NCBI GenBank assembly: GCA_019694335.1
Contig: JAIBCD010000029.1
Location: forward strand, 1 to 37,711
Length of the DNA stretch: 37,711 nucleotides
Direction of reading: 5' to 3'
DNA from: Rhodospirillaceae bacterium
Lineage (GTDB): Bacteria; Pseudomonadota; Alphaproteobacteria; Rhodospirillales; Rhodospirillaceae
Numbering within the stretch: position 1 is the stretch's first letter; every line of letters starts with the position of its first letter. The notes below the pieces were generated by a model that was not told the origin of the DNA, ran no database searches, and was given only the letters and a program-made list of their open reading frames with translations. The translations under genes and the position numbers were made by a program. Below, piece by piece: positions 18,266-26,381 of this stretch.

Positions 18266-18428
18266 GTCCTGGTCTACTCTTGTCCTGGCCCAAACCACCC
18301 CGTTCTTCTACCCGGACGGGGCTCCCAAGGGTAGCACGCGCCGCTTGCAAGTCGATGGTATTAGCCGCATTTTGGCCGCTTCGCGACCCGTCCCTGGGCA
18401 CCAGCAGGCTGAAACCCCAACCAACCAC
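18266..18428. promoter_or_regulatory. Divergent promoter region of the sporadic carbohydrate cluster
   Basis: These 163 bases separate the oxygenase and E1 alpha starts and must hold both promoters unless they lie in the coding regions. I found no consensus promoter and no good dyad, and the E1 alpha ATG has no clear ribosome site. Confidence 0.35.
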
Positions 18429-19400
18429 ATGACAGAGATCGCCTCCAACGACTTGCGGGCCCTTTTCCGCGACGTCTTGCGCATCCGCATGGTCGAGGAG
18501 GCCATCGCCGAGCGCTACGCCGAGCAGGAAATGCGCTGCCCGGTGCATCTGTCCATCGGCCAGGAGGCGGCGGCTGTCGGCGTGTGCGCGGCGCTCGACA
18601 AGGACGACCTCGTGGTCAGCGGCCACCGCAGCCACGCCCACTACCTCGCCAAGGGCGGGGATCTGAAGAAGATGATCGCCGAACTCTACGGCCGCGCCAC
18701 GGGCTGCACCGGCGGGCGCGGCGGCTCCATGCACCTGGTCGACCCGGCCTGCGGCTTCCAGTGCGCCCTGCCGATCGTCGGCGGTTCCATCCCCATCGGC
18801 GTCGGCCTGGCCCTGGCGCTCAAGCAGGCCCAACGGCCGCAGGTGGTGGGGATTTTCGTGGGTGACGCCACCATCGAGGAAGGCGTGTTCCACGAGAGCG
18901 CCAACTTCGCGGCGGTCCACCGCCTGCCCGTGGTCTTCGTGTGCGAGAACAATCTGTATTCCGTTTACACCCACCTTTCCGACCGGCAGCCGGACCGCCC
19001 GCTCGCCGACCTCGCGCGCGGCCACGGCATGCCCGTCTGGCGCGGCGACGGCAACGACCTGGGCCAGGTTCTCGCCCAGTCCCGTGAAGCCGTGGCCCAC
19101 GCGCGCGCCGGCCAGGGCCCCGTCTTCCTCGAGTTCACCACCTACCGCTGGCGCGAGCACTGCGGCCCGAACTACGACAACCACATCGGCTACCGGACCG
19201 AGGAGGAATTCCAGTCCTGGGTGCCCAAGGATCCGATGGCGCAACTCGCCGCCAAGCTGCGCGCGGCCGGGCAATTGACGGCGGCGGACGAGGAGCGCCT
19301 GCGCGGGGAGCTGGCGGCCGAAATCGCCGCCGCGTTCGCCTTCGCCAAGGCCAGCCCTTACCCGGACGCCGCGACCGCGGGAGACAAGATCTATGCCTGA
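18429..19400 (+). CDS. Thiamine-diphosphate-dependent dehydrogenase E1 component, alpha subunit (323 aa)
   Basis: The sequence is that of the E1 alpha chain of pyruvate, acetoin or branched-chain 2-oxoacid dehydrogenases. It has HLSIGQEA near 40, GHRSHAHYLAKG, the GGRGGSMHL loop and the ThDP/Mg2+ motif starting GDATIEEG (145 on) and ending in CENN (172-175). E1 decarboxylates a 2-oxoacid and passes the acyl group to a lipoyl E2, but no E2 or E3 gene is in the window. Here it starts an operon of two DegT aminotransferases, two nucleotide-sugar dehydrogenase-like genes and a methyltransferase. The pair therefore probably makes or transfers a two-carbon or acyl unit for a sugar. The beta subunit gene overlaps by eight bases. 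Confidence 0.88.
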   Translation: MTEIASNDLRALFRDVLRIRMVEEAIAERYAEQEMRCPVHLSIGQEAAAVGVCAALDKDDLVVSGHRSHAHYLAKGGDLKKMIAELYGRATGCTGGRGGSMHLVDPACGFQCALPIVGGSIPIGVGLALALKQAQRPQVVGIFVGDATIEEGVFHESANFAAVHRLPVVFVCENNLYSVYTHLSDRQPDRPLADLARGHGMPVWRGDGNDLGQVLAQSREAVAHARAGQGPVFLEFTTYRWREHCGPNYDNHIGYRTEEEFQSWVPKDPMAQLAAKLRAAGQLTAADEERLRGELAAEIAAAFAFAKASPYPDAATAGDKIYA

Positions 19401-20475
19401 GGCCCGCGAGCTGACCTTCACCGCGGCGATCCGCGAGGCCTTCGACATCGCCATGAGCGACGACGACGGCGTGTTCGTCATGGGCGAAGGCGTGGCCGAC
19501 CCCAAGGCCGTATTCAACACGCTGGCGGGCCTGCCGGAGAAATTCGGCAAGCACCGCGTCATGGAAACGCCGCTGGCGGAGAACGCCATGACCGGCGTGG
19601 CGCTGGGCGCCGCGCAGCTCGGGCGCCGTCCGGTGCTGGTGCACCAGCGCGTCGACTTCGCCCTGCTGTCCCTCGACCAGATCATCAACAACGCCGCCAA
19701 GTGGCACTATATGTACGGCGGCATCTACAAGGCGCCAATCGTCATCCGCCTGATCATCGGCCGCGGCTGGGGCCAGGGTGCCCAGCATGCCCAGAGCCTG
19801 GAATCGGTGTTCGCGCACATCCCGGGCCTGAAGGTGGTGATGCCCGCCTGCCCGCAGGACGCCAAAGGCCTGATGCTGGCGGCGATCACCGACGACAACC
19901 CGGTCATTTACCTCGAACACCGCTGGCTGCACGGCACCCGTGGGCCGGTGCCCGAAGGCCGCTACCTTACCCCCATCGAACAGCCGCGCATTGCCCGCGC
20001 CGGCGGCAAGGTCACCATCGCGGCCACCTCCTACATGGTGGTCGAGGCCCTGAAGGCGGCCGAGATCCTCGATATCTTCGGCTGCCAGGCGGAGGTTCTG
20101 GATCTGCGCGTGCTGCGTCCGCTCGACCCGGCCATGGTGATTCAGTCGGTGCGCAAGACCGGACATCTGATCACGGTCGATACCGGCTGGGGGAAATACG
20201 GGATCGGGGCCGAGGTGGTCGCCGCGGTCGCCGAGCAGGCTTTTTCCGCCCTGGCCAAGCCGCCGGCCCGCCTCGCCACGGCCGACTATCCCTCGCCCAG
20301 CAGCATGGGGCTGATTCCGGGGTACTATCCGACCGCCGAAGCGATCATCGGCGAAGTCTTCAAGATGGGTCTCCTGACCCAGGATGCGTTCGACGGCGCG
20401 GTCGCGGCCTTGCGCGCCCAGAAGGGCACGCTGCCGATCGACGTTCCGGATCCGAAATTCACGGGCCCCTTCTAG
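19393..20475 (+). CDS. Thiamine-diphosphate-dependent dehydrogenase E1 component, beta subunit (360 aa)
   Basis: This is the transketolase-like beta chain of an E1 heterotetramer. METPLAENAMTGVALG holds the glutamate that activates ThDP, and the family segments RGWGQGAQHAQSLE and the C-terminal domain with DLRVLRPLD and TVDTGWGKYGIGAEV are present. In conventional E1 beta the segment before AQHSQ begins with GGG; here it reads GRGWGQGAQHAQ, close to the acetoin/branched-chain type. Start and previous stop share ATGCCTGA, so both chains are translated together in equal amounts. Some 25 extra residues after the usual end (LTQDAFDGAVAALRAQ...) form a helix plus tail. See the alpha subunit for the missing E2/E3 partners. 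Confidence 0.88.
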   Translation: MPEARELTFTAAIREAFDIAMSDDDGVFVMGEGVADPKAVFNTLAGLPEKFGKHRVMETPLAENAMTGVALGAAQLGRRPVLVHQRVDFALLSLDQIINNAAKWHYMYGGIYKAPIVIRLIIGRGWGQGAQHAQSLESVFAHIPGLKVVMPACPQDAKGLMLAAITDDNPVIYLEHRWLHGTRGPVPEGRYLTPIEQPRIARAGGKVTIAATSYMVVEALKAAEILDIFGCQAEVLDLRVLRPLDPAMVIQSVRKTGHLITVDTGWGKYGIGAEVVAAVAEQAFSALAKPPARLATADYPSPSSMGLIPGYYPTAEAIIGEVFKMGLLTQDAFDGAVAALRAQKGTLPIDVPDPKFTGPF

Positions 20476-20499
20476 GCCCACTGACAAAAGGTAATCGCC

Positions 20500-21603
20500 T
20501 TGAAAGTCCCCTATTCCTATCTGCCCCAGCAGTTCGCCGATCCCAGCGCCATCTTCGAGGAGTTGAAGGCGTTCATTCCGACCGGCGACTTCACCCTCGG
20601 CAAGCCGGTGCAGGAATTCGAACGCCGCTTCGCCGCCAAGGTCGGCGCCAAGCACGGCATCGGCGTGAACTCGGGCACCGACGCCATCAAGCTCGGCCTC
20701 AAGGCCGCCGGCGTTGGCCACGGCGACGAAGTCATCACCACCGCCAACACTTTTATTGCCACGGTCGGCGCGATCAACGAACTCGGCGCCAAGACCGTGT
20801 TCGTGGACTGCGACGACACCTTCTGCATGGATGTCAACCAGCTGGAAGCCGCGATCACCCCCAAGACCAAGGCGCTGTTGCCGGTGCATTTCACCGGCTA
20901 CATGACCGATATGCGCAAGGTCATGGAGATCGCCAAGCGCCACAAGCTGCCGGTGATCGAGGACGCCTGCCAGGGCATCCTGTCCGACATCGAGGGCAAG
21001 CGCTCGGGCACCTGGGGCCAGTGCGGCGCGTTCTCGCTGCACCCCCTGAAGAACCTGAACGTCTGGGCGGATTCCGGCATCATCGTCACCGACGACGACG
21101 CCTTCGCCGACAAGCTGCGCCTGTTGCGCAACCACGGCCTCGCCAACCGCGATGAAGTGGTGCTGCTCGGCTACAACTCGCGCCTGGACTCGGTCCAGGC
21201 CATCGTCGGCAACCATCTGATCAAGGACATGGACTGGATCACCGAGCAGCGCATCAAGAATGCCGGCGTGCTCGACAACCTGTTGTCCAAGAACAAGCAG
21301 ATCCGCCTGCCGCCGCGCCCCAAGGACATGCGGCTGGTCTATCACCTGTACATCGTATTCGCGGAGCGGCGCGATGAGCTGCTGCGCCACTGCATCGGCA
21401 AGGGCATCGAGTGCAAGGTGCACTACCCGATCCCGTTGTACCAGCAGGAAGGCCTCAAGCACCTCGGCTACAAGCCCGGCGCGTTCCCGGTCACCGACCG
21501 GCATACCAAGGAGATCATCACTTTCCCCGCCCACCAGCACCTGACGGCGGAGCAGCTGGCTTATATCGGAGACACCGTCCGGGAATTCTACGCCCATGGC
21601 TGA
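20500..21603 (+). CDS. DegT/DnrJ/EryC1 family sugar aminotransferase 1 (367 aa)
   Basis: PLP-dependent enzymes of this family move an amino group from glutamate or glutamine to a keto nucleotide-sugar. The PLP lysine is Lys184 in SLHPLKNLN and the pyridine-contacting Asp155 sits in EDACQG. NSGTDAIKLGLKAAG (57-71) is the phosphate-binding start. The typical EDAAQA reads EDACQG here and the Gly-Asp-Gly after the lysine reads WADSG, so the enzyme belongs to a divergent subgroup. The start is TTG with AAAAGG eight bases before it; no ATG fits. It overlaps the second aminotransferase gene by eight bases (ATGGCTGA). The keto-sugar substrate would come from a 4,6-dehydratase or dehydrogenase such as those encoded downstream. 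Confidence 0.88.
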   Translation: MKVPYSYLPQQFADPSAIFEELKAFIPTGDFTLGKPVQEFERRFAAKVGAKHGIGVNSGTDAIKLGLKAAGVGHGDEVITTANTFIATVGAINELGAKTVFVDCDDTFCMDVNQLEAAITPKTKALLPVHFTGYMTDMRKVMEIAKRHKLPVIEDACQGILSDIEGKRSGTWGQCGAFSLHPLKNLNVWADSGIIVTDDDAFADKLRLLRNHGLANRDEVVLLGYNSRLDSVQAIVGNHLIKDMDWITEQRIKNAGVLDNLLSKNKQIRLPPRPKDMRLVYHLYIVFAERRDELLRHCIGKGIECKVHYPIPLYQQEGLKHLGYKPGAFPVTDRHTKEIITFPAHQHLTAEQLAYIGDTVREFYAHG

Positions 21604-22714
21604 ACCGGCCCGCCGCACCGTCCCCTACATCAACCTGCAGGCGCAGTTCCAGGCGGAACGCGCCGAGATCATGGCGATCACCGAACGGGTGTTCGCCTCG
21701 GGCCAGTTCATCAACGGCCCCGAAGTGAGCGAACTGGAGGCGCGCTGGGCGGCCTATTGCGGCGTCAAGGAAGCCATCGCGGTCAATTCCGGCACCGATG
21801 CCCTGATCCTCGCCCTGCTCGCCGCCGGCATCGGGCGCGGCGACGAGGTCATCACCACACCCAACTCCTTCATCGCCTCGACCGCCGCGGTCTGCCATGT
21901 CGGCGCCAAGCCGGTGTTCGTCGATGTCCTGCCCGACCAGAACATCGATTGCGACAAGGCCGCCGCCGCCGTCACCGCCAAGACCAAGGCGATCATGCCG
22001 GTGCACCTGACCGGGCGCATGTGCGACATGGACAGGATCAAGGCGCTCGCGGAACGGCATAAGCTCGTGATCATCGAGGACGCCGCGCAATCGATCGGGT
22101 CGGCCTTCAAGGGCAAGAAGAGCGGCGCGGTGGGCGACTACGGCTGCTTCTCGTGCCATCCGCTCAAGAACCTCAACGCCGCCGGCGACGCCGGGATGCT
22201 CACCACCAACGACAGCGCCGCCGCCGCGCGCATGCGGCTAGTGCGCAACCACGGCCTTGTGGACCGCAACACCGTGTTGGAATGGGGCGTCAATTCGCGT
22301 CTCGACACCCTCCAGGCGGCTTACCTGTTGCATCGCCTGGGCAAGGTCGACGAGACCGCCGCCAAGCGCCGCGCCAATGCGGACCTTTACCGCCGCCTGC
22401 TCGACCCGGCGCATGTATTCGCACCCCCTTGCCGGCCGGAGGAACTGAACTCGTTCCACACCTTCGTCGTGCAGGTGGACCGCCGCGACGCGTTGCAGGC
22501 TTATCTCGGCACGCACGGCGTGGGCACCGCGATCCATTACCCGATCCCGATCCACCTGCAGCCGGCGGCCAAGGCGCTGGGACACAAGCCCGGCGACTTC
22601 CCCGTCGCCGAGCGCCAGGCGGCGCGTATCCTGACCCTGCCCGTGCACCAGTTCCTCGCCGAGGATGACGTCCGTTATGTGGCGGGCCTGGTGAACCGGT
22701 TTTTCAAGCCCTAG
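21596..22714 (+). CDS. DegT/DnrJ/EryC1 family sugar aminotransferase 2 (372 aa)
   Basis: This second PLP sugar aminotransferase is clearly related to its neighbour but not a recent copy. Lys191 in SCHPLKNLNAAGDAG binds PLP, Asp162 in EDAAQSIGS contacts the pyridine nitrogen, and NSGTDALILALLAAGIG (64-80) starts the PLP site. The GDAG after the lysine is the usual family form, unlike in enzyme 1. The common subgroup of FdtB/QdtB-type 3-aminotransferases shares the TPNSFIAS and PVHLTG segments, so amination at C3 or C4 of a nucleotide-sugar is possible but unproven. Two different aminotransferases side by side suggest either a di-amino sugar or two amino sugars. The GGGAA before the overlapping start is the only ribosome-site candidate. 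Confidence 0.88.
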   Translation: MAEPARRTVPYINLQAQFQAERAEIMAITERVFASGQFINGPEVSELEARWAAYCGVKEAIAVNSGTDALILALLAAGIGRGDEVITTPNSFIASTAAVCHVGAKPVFVDVLPDQNIDCDKAAAAVTAKTKAIMPVHLTGRMCDMDRIKALAERHKLVIIEDAAQSIGSAFKGKKSGAVGDYGCFSCHPLKNLNAAGDAGMLTTNDSAAAARMRLVRNHGLVDRNTVLEWGVNSRLDTLQAAYLLHRLGKVDETAAKRRANADLYRRLLDPAHVFAPPCRPEELNSFHTFVVQVDRRDALQAYLGTHGVGTAIHYPIPIHLQPAAKALGHKPGDFPVAERQAARILTLPVHQFLAEDDVRYVAGLVNRFFKP

Positions 22715-22729
22715 ATCCGGAACAGACGC

Positions 22730-23731
22730 GTGAGCGAACTTACCCGCATCGCGGTGATCGGCAGCACGGCCTTCTCGGCCTCCGACTTCATCGACTACGC
22801 CCTCGAGAATCCGGGCAATACCGTCCTTGGCATCAGCCGTTCGCCGGAGGCCACGCCGGTGATGCTGCCGCACCTGCGCCACGGCACCGGCCGCTACCGC
22901 TTCGCGCAGCTGCATCTGGTCAAGGATTCCGAGAAGGTCATTTCGGCCCTCAAGGACTTCCGCCCCCACTATGTCGTGAATTTCGCGGCCCAGGGTGAAG
23001 TCAGGACCAGTTTCGACCACCCCATCGAGCACTTCGAGACCAATACATTGGCCATGGTGAAACTGACCACCGCGCTGCGGAAGATGGAGGGCCTCAAGCG
23101 CTATCTCCATATTTCCACGCCCGAAGTTTACGGCAGCGCGGCCGACGGCGCGGTGCGCGAAGGCGCGGTCATGAACCCCAGCTCGCCCTATGCGGCTTCC
23201 AAGGGCGCGGCCGACCTGTACCTCAACGTCCTCAGCAAGACGCTGGGCTTTCCGGTGACCACCATCCGCGCGTCCAATGTCTACGGCGCGCACCAGCAGC
23301 TCTACCGGATCATTCCGCGCACCGTGATCTACTACAAGCTCGGCAAGACCCTGAAACTCGACGGCGGCGGCGTGGCGGTGAAATCCTTCATCCACATCCG
23401 CGATATTTCCAAGGGCGAATACCTGGCGATGACCAAGGGCCGCGCCGGCGAGGTGTACCACCTGTCGCCGGATCGGGGCGTGTCCATCCGGCATGTGGTG
23501 GAAACTATCTGCCGCGAGATCGGCGCGGATTTCTCGAAGTTCGTCGAGGTCGGCCCGGAACGCCCCGGCCAGGACGCGGCCTACATCCTCGACTCCTCCA
23601 AGGCCCGGAGCGAACTGGGTTGGGCGCCGACCATCGGCTTTGACGAAGGCGTGCGCGGCGTGTGCCGGTGGATCGAGGCCAACTGGGACGCCATCAAGAC
23701 GATGCCCCACGACTACATTTTCGCCGAATAA
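22730..23731 (+). CDS. NAD(P)-dependent epimerase/dehydratase, extended SDR (333 aa)
   Basis: The sequence is an extended short-chain dehydrogenase close to dTDP-glucose 4,6-dehydratases and related nucleotide-sugar enzymes. STPEVYG (129-135) and Y154-x-x-x-K158 are the catalytic region, and RPGQDAAYILDSSKARSELGW is the typical sugar-binding end. Two features are odd. The Rossmann loop reads GSTAFSAS instead of GxxGxxG, so NAD binding may be altered. The STDEVYG of true 4,6-dehydratases has Pro131 for the catalytic Asp, so a plain 4,6-dehydration is doubtful. The start is GTG with a weak GGA-type site 15 bases after the aminotransferase stop. It probably epimerises or otherwise modifies the nucleotide-sugar handled by the two aminotransferases. 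Confidence 0.85.
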   Translation: MSELTRIAVIGSTAFSASDFIDYALENPGNTVLGISRSPEATPVMLPHLRHGTGRYRFAQLHLVKDSEKVISALKDFRPHYVVNFAAQGEVRTSFDHPIEHFETNTLAMVKLTTALRKMEGLKRYLHISTPEVYGSAADGAVREGAVMNPSSPYAASKGAADLYLNVLSKTLGFPVTTIRASNVYGAHQQLYRIIPRTVIYYKLGKTLKLDGGGVAVKSFIHIRDISKGEYLAMTKGRAGEVYHLSPDRGVSIRHVVETICREIGADFSKFVEVGPERPGQDAAYILDSSKARSELGWAPTIGFDEGVRGVCRWIEANWDAIKTMPHDYIFAE

Positions 23732-23745
23732 CCGGGACATACCCC

Positions 23746-24402
23746 ATGCCTTTCGCCGATGTCATGCGCCGCTACCCCAAGGCCAAGCGGAACTACGACG
23801 ACCGGGCCAAGCGCATCACCGAGGAGCAGCGCGCCATCGCGCGCCAGTTCGGCAAGGACTTCTTCGACGGCGACCGCCTCTATGGCTACGGCGGGTACAA
23901 GTACGACGGCCGCTGGAAGCCGGTAGTGCAGGATTTCGCCGATCACTACGGCCTGACCAATCAGTCCGCCATCCTCGACATCGGCGCGGCCAAGGGATTC
24001 ATGGTGCGGGATCTCATCGAACTTCTGCCCGGCGCCAACGTGCGCGGGATCGACATCTCGGACTATGCGGTGGCGAACGCCGACCCGGTGGCGAAGCCGT
24101 TCCTGCAGGTAGCCGACTGTGAGTCCCTGCCCTTTCCGGACAAGAGCTTCGACCTGGTCATCTCCATCAACACCGCGCACAACCTGCCGCTGGACCGTTG
24201 CCGCACAGCGCTCAAGGAGATGATGCGCGTGAGCCGCAAGCACGCCTTCGTGATCCTGGACGCCTGGCGCAACGACCTGGAGAAAGAGCGCCTGGGCAAG
24301 TGGAACCTGACCGCCAAGACCACCATGAGCGTGGACGACTGGATCAAAGTGTTCGGTGAAGTCGGATACACCGGCGACTGGGATTGGTTCATCTGCGAAT
24401 GA
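23746..24402 (+). CDS. Class I SAM-dependent methyltransferase (218 aa)
   Basis: The SAM site is AILDIGAAKGFM (75-86) with Asp103 in GIDIS. DLVISINTAHNL near 138 is the post-core strand. The segment FFDGDRLYGYGGYKYDGRW before the core recurs in methyltransferases of O-antigen and capsule loci, and the whole protein is small and cytoplasmic. By position it methylates a nucleotide-sugar or a related intermediate on O, N or C; the target is unknown. The ATG at 23746, 14 bases after the epimerase stop, fits the start of the family. Confidence 0.85.
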   Translation: MPFADVMRRYPKAKRNYDDRAKRITEEQRAIARQFGKDFFDGDRLYGYGGYKYDGRWKPVVQDFADHYGLTNQSAILDIGAAKGFMVRDLIELLPGANVRGIDISDYAVANADPVAKPFLQVADCESLPFPDKSFDLVISINTAHNLPLDRCRTALKEMMRVSRKHAFVILDAWRNDLEKERLGKWNLTAKTTMSVDDWIKVFGEVGYTGDWDWFICE

Positions 24403-24409
24403 CCCGCTC

Positions 24410-25267
24410 ATGAAAGTAGCGGTGATCGGCGCCAACGGGTTCCTGGGGCGCGCCCTGACCGCGACGCTGGCGCGCGAGGGCATCCCCGCGATCCGCGCTT
24501 CCCATCACGGCGCCGCCGACATACCCCTCGATTTCGAAAAGCCGTTCGACGGCCCGGTCGCCGATATGGCCGGCGCCAGCCACGCCGTGATCTGCAGCGC
24601 CATCAGCAATATCGACCGCTGCTTCGAGCACCCGGCCGAGACCGGCCGGTTCAATGTCGCGCGTACGCAGGCCCTGATCGCGGCGCTGCACGCACGCGAC
24701 ATCGTGCCGGTATTCTGTTCCAGCGACGTGGTGTTCAGGGGCGACCGCGGCGCCTATGGCGAATATGAAGCGCGGGAGCCGACGACGGTTTATGGACAGC
24801 AAAAACGCGCGGTCGAGGACTATCTTCTGGCTGGCGCACGCCCGCATCTGATCGTGCGTCTGAGCAAGCTCTACAGCACAGATGAAACGGATACCTCGCC
24901 CATCCGCCAGACCATCGCGCGACTGCGCTCCGGGCAGCGGGTGCTGGCGGCGACGGATGCGATGATCTGCCCGACCAACGTCATGGACATCGCGCAAGGG
25001 ATCGTGCGCCTGATGGCCGGCGGGGCGGCCGGTCCCTTCCACATGGGCCCGCCCCGGGACGGATGGTACACGCGCTATACCCTGGCGATGACCCTGGCCG
25101 CGCGCCTGAACGCCGAAAACCTGGTGGACGCTTGCCTGTCGGCGGACCTTCCGGTGAAGGATCCCCGCCCCCGGGATTGCTCGCTGCTCAACGACCGGCT
25201 GCGCGCGCAGACCGGCTGGCAGCCGCGTCCGTTCTCTGCCGATCTCGATACGGTGATGCCGCGCTAG
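24410..25267 (+). CDS. RmlD-like sugar-nucleotide reductase, atypical SDR (285 aa)
   Basis: The protein resembles dTDP-4-dehydrorhamnose reductase (RmlD) and related reductases. The NAD(P) loop is MKVAVIGANGFLG, the catalytic Ser lies in FCSSDVVF (102-109) and Y128-x-x-x-K132 is in TVYGQQK. The usual sugar-binding end with DCSLLNDRLRAQTGW is present. It would reduce a 4-keto sugar on its nucleotide, one of the later steps of such pathways. The start ATG follows the methyltransferase stop after seven bases and has no distinct ribosome site, so translation is probably coupled. It is the last gene of the seven-gene operon and converges with the glycosyltransferase gene after 16 bases. Confidence 0.83.
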   Translation: MKVAVIGANGFLGRALTATLAREGIPAIRASHHGAADIPLDFEKPFDGPVADMAGASHAVICSAISNIDRCFEHPAETGRFNVARTQALIAALHARDIVPVFCSSDVVFRGDRGAYGEYEAREPTTVYGQQKRAVEDYLLAGARPHLIVRLSKLYSTDETDTSPIRQTIARLRSGQRVLAATDAMICPTNVMDIAQGIVRLMAGGAAGPFHMGPPRDGWYTRYTLAMTLAARLNAENLVDACLSADLPVKDPRPRDCSLLNDRLRAQTGWQPRPFSADLDTVMPR

Positions 25268-25283
25268 AGCCGCGGCGGCGCAT

Positions 25284-26381
25284 TCATATGAATGTGCACT
25301 TGTGCCGCCCCGGCCGGGGGAACGTGAAGCTGTTGGGCCGAGGCGCCGACGACAGGGGCGTCGGCTCCCGCCATCCCTGCGTATCGCTGCTTACGTCCGC
25401 GATCCGGTCGATCAGGGCGATAAGCTCCGGCGCTCCGTTCTTGTAGAGTTTGCAGCCGCGCATCGCGAGTTCCTTGAGCACCAGCTTGTTGAGATCCATA
25501 TCGACATAGCGTTGCTGGTTGATGGTCTGGCCGCTTGCTGTCACCACGTTGATCGTCCGCGCGACATCCCGGTCCTTGAACAGGCAGTGGTCGACCATGT
25601 CCATGAGCGCCAATGGCACGTCAAAGGCCTCCGCTACCGCTGCCGGCCCCGACGGGCCGGAAAACATGAAACGCGCGCGGCTGATGGCATAGGCCTGCAG
25701 CATCGATGAGTCCGGCATGGCCGACAAATCGACGTAGCCTTTACGGGCGGGATACGGCGTCATGCCCGGGTGACCAAGGCGCACGACCTGCCCACCCAGC
25801 TTATCGAGAACATGCTCGACGCCGATCCGGAAGATAGCGGGGTCGCCGTCACGGAAGTTGACGACGGTGGGTTTCTCGTCGAAGCCCGGTTCGCGGCAGT
25901 GCATCGCGCAGAACCAGCTGTCCTTGGAAAGGCCGAGCTCCAGGAGTTGGGTCTCGCAGGCCTGCGCAATATCCGCGGGAAAGGTCAGATACGCGAACCG
26001 GTCCAGCAGGGCGAGATTGAAGGCCGCGGACATGGTCTCGGAAACGATCAAATGCTGCTCTTGCAGATTGGCCTCGAACCAGCCCTTGATGTGCTCCTGC
26101 GGCACCGGCGAGGAGCAGTTGATCAGTTCGAAACTCGGCAGCATTTCGCCGCGCGGCACCCTGAATTCATTGTGGATATTCGCGAGTTTCACCAGCTTTG
26201 ACTTGAAAGCCATGTCGTCGCGGTAGAGCAGCGTGACGATCTTGTGGTCGAAGCAGTCGGCCACCGAATTGAGGAAAAACAGGCTCGACGCGAAATCCCC
26301 GAACGATCGGGCATTGATCTGCGCGAGGATCTTCATGGGGAAGTGCGGGCTTGCCCCAAGTTTCCCCATGTGACCGTACAT
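25284..26381 (-). CDS. Putative glycosyltransferase of the TIGR04372 type (365 aa)
   Basis: The central 110 residues follow the pattern of the TIGR04372 family: FCAMHCREPGF, then NFRDGDP, VVRLGHPGMTPYPARKGYVDLS and ARFMFSGPSGPAAVAEAF near the nucleotide-sugar pocket, as in GT-B fold enzymes. Family members sit in surface polysaccharide loci and are presumed glycosyltransferases. The usual SGxSxxP is SGPSGPA here. There is no signal peptide and it is probably cytoplasmic or membrane-peripheral. The ATG at 26381 was chosen because GGAAGGA lies about eight bases before it; other in-frame starts are at 26402 (GTG), 26369 and 26336. A Pro/Ser/Arg-rich tail of about 35 residues ends the protein. 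It would add the locus sugar to a growing glycan. Confidence 0.75.
   Translation of the reverse strand: MYGHMGKLGASPHFPMKILAQINARSFGDFASSLFFLNSVADCFDHKIVTLLYRDDMAFKSKLVKLANIHNEFRVPRGEMLPSFELINCSSPVPQEHIKGWFEANLQEQHLIVSETMSAAFNLALLDRFAYLTFPADIAQACETQLLELGLSKDSWFCAMHCREPGFDEKPTVVNFRDGDPAIFRIGVEHVLDKLGGQVVRLGHPGMTPYPARKGYVDLSAMPDSSMLQAYAISRARFMFSGPSGPAAVAEAFDVPLALMDMVDHCLFKDRDVARTINVVTASGQTINQQRYVDMDLNKLVLKELAMRGCKLYKNGAPELIALIDRIADVSSDTQGWREPTPLSSAPRPNSFTFPRPGRHKCTFI

Noticed and set aside
18429-20475. E1 alpha/beta as housekeeping pyruvate dehydrogenase
   Set aside because: No E2 or E3 genes are present and the neighbours are sugar-nucleotide enzymes, so this use is less likely though not excluded.
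19135-21618. An 827-codon open frame on the minus strand opposite the E1 and aminotransferase genes
   Set aside because: Same reason: antisense shadow of clear plus-strand enzymes with motifs in place.
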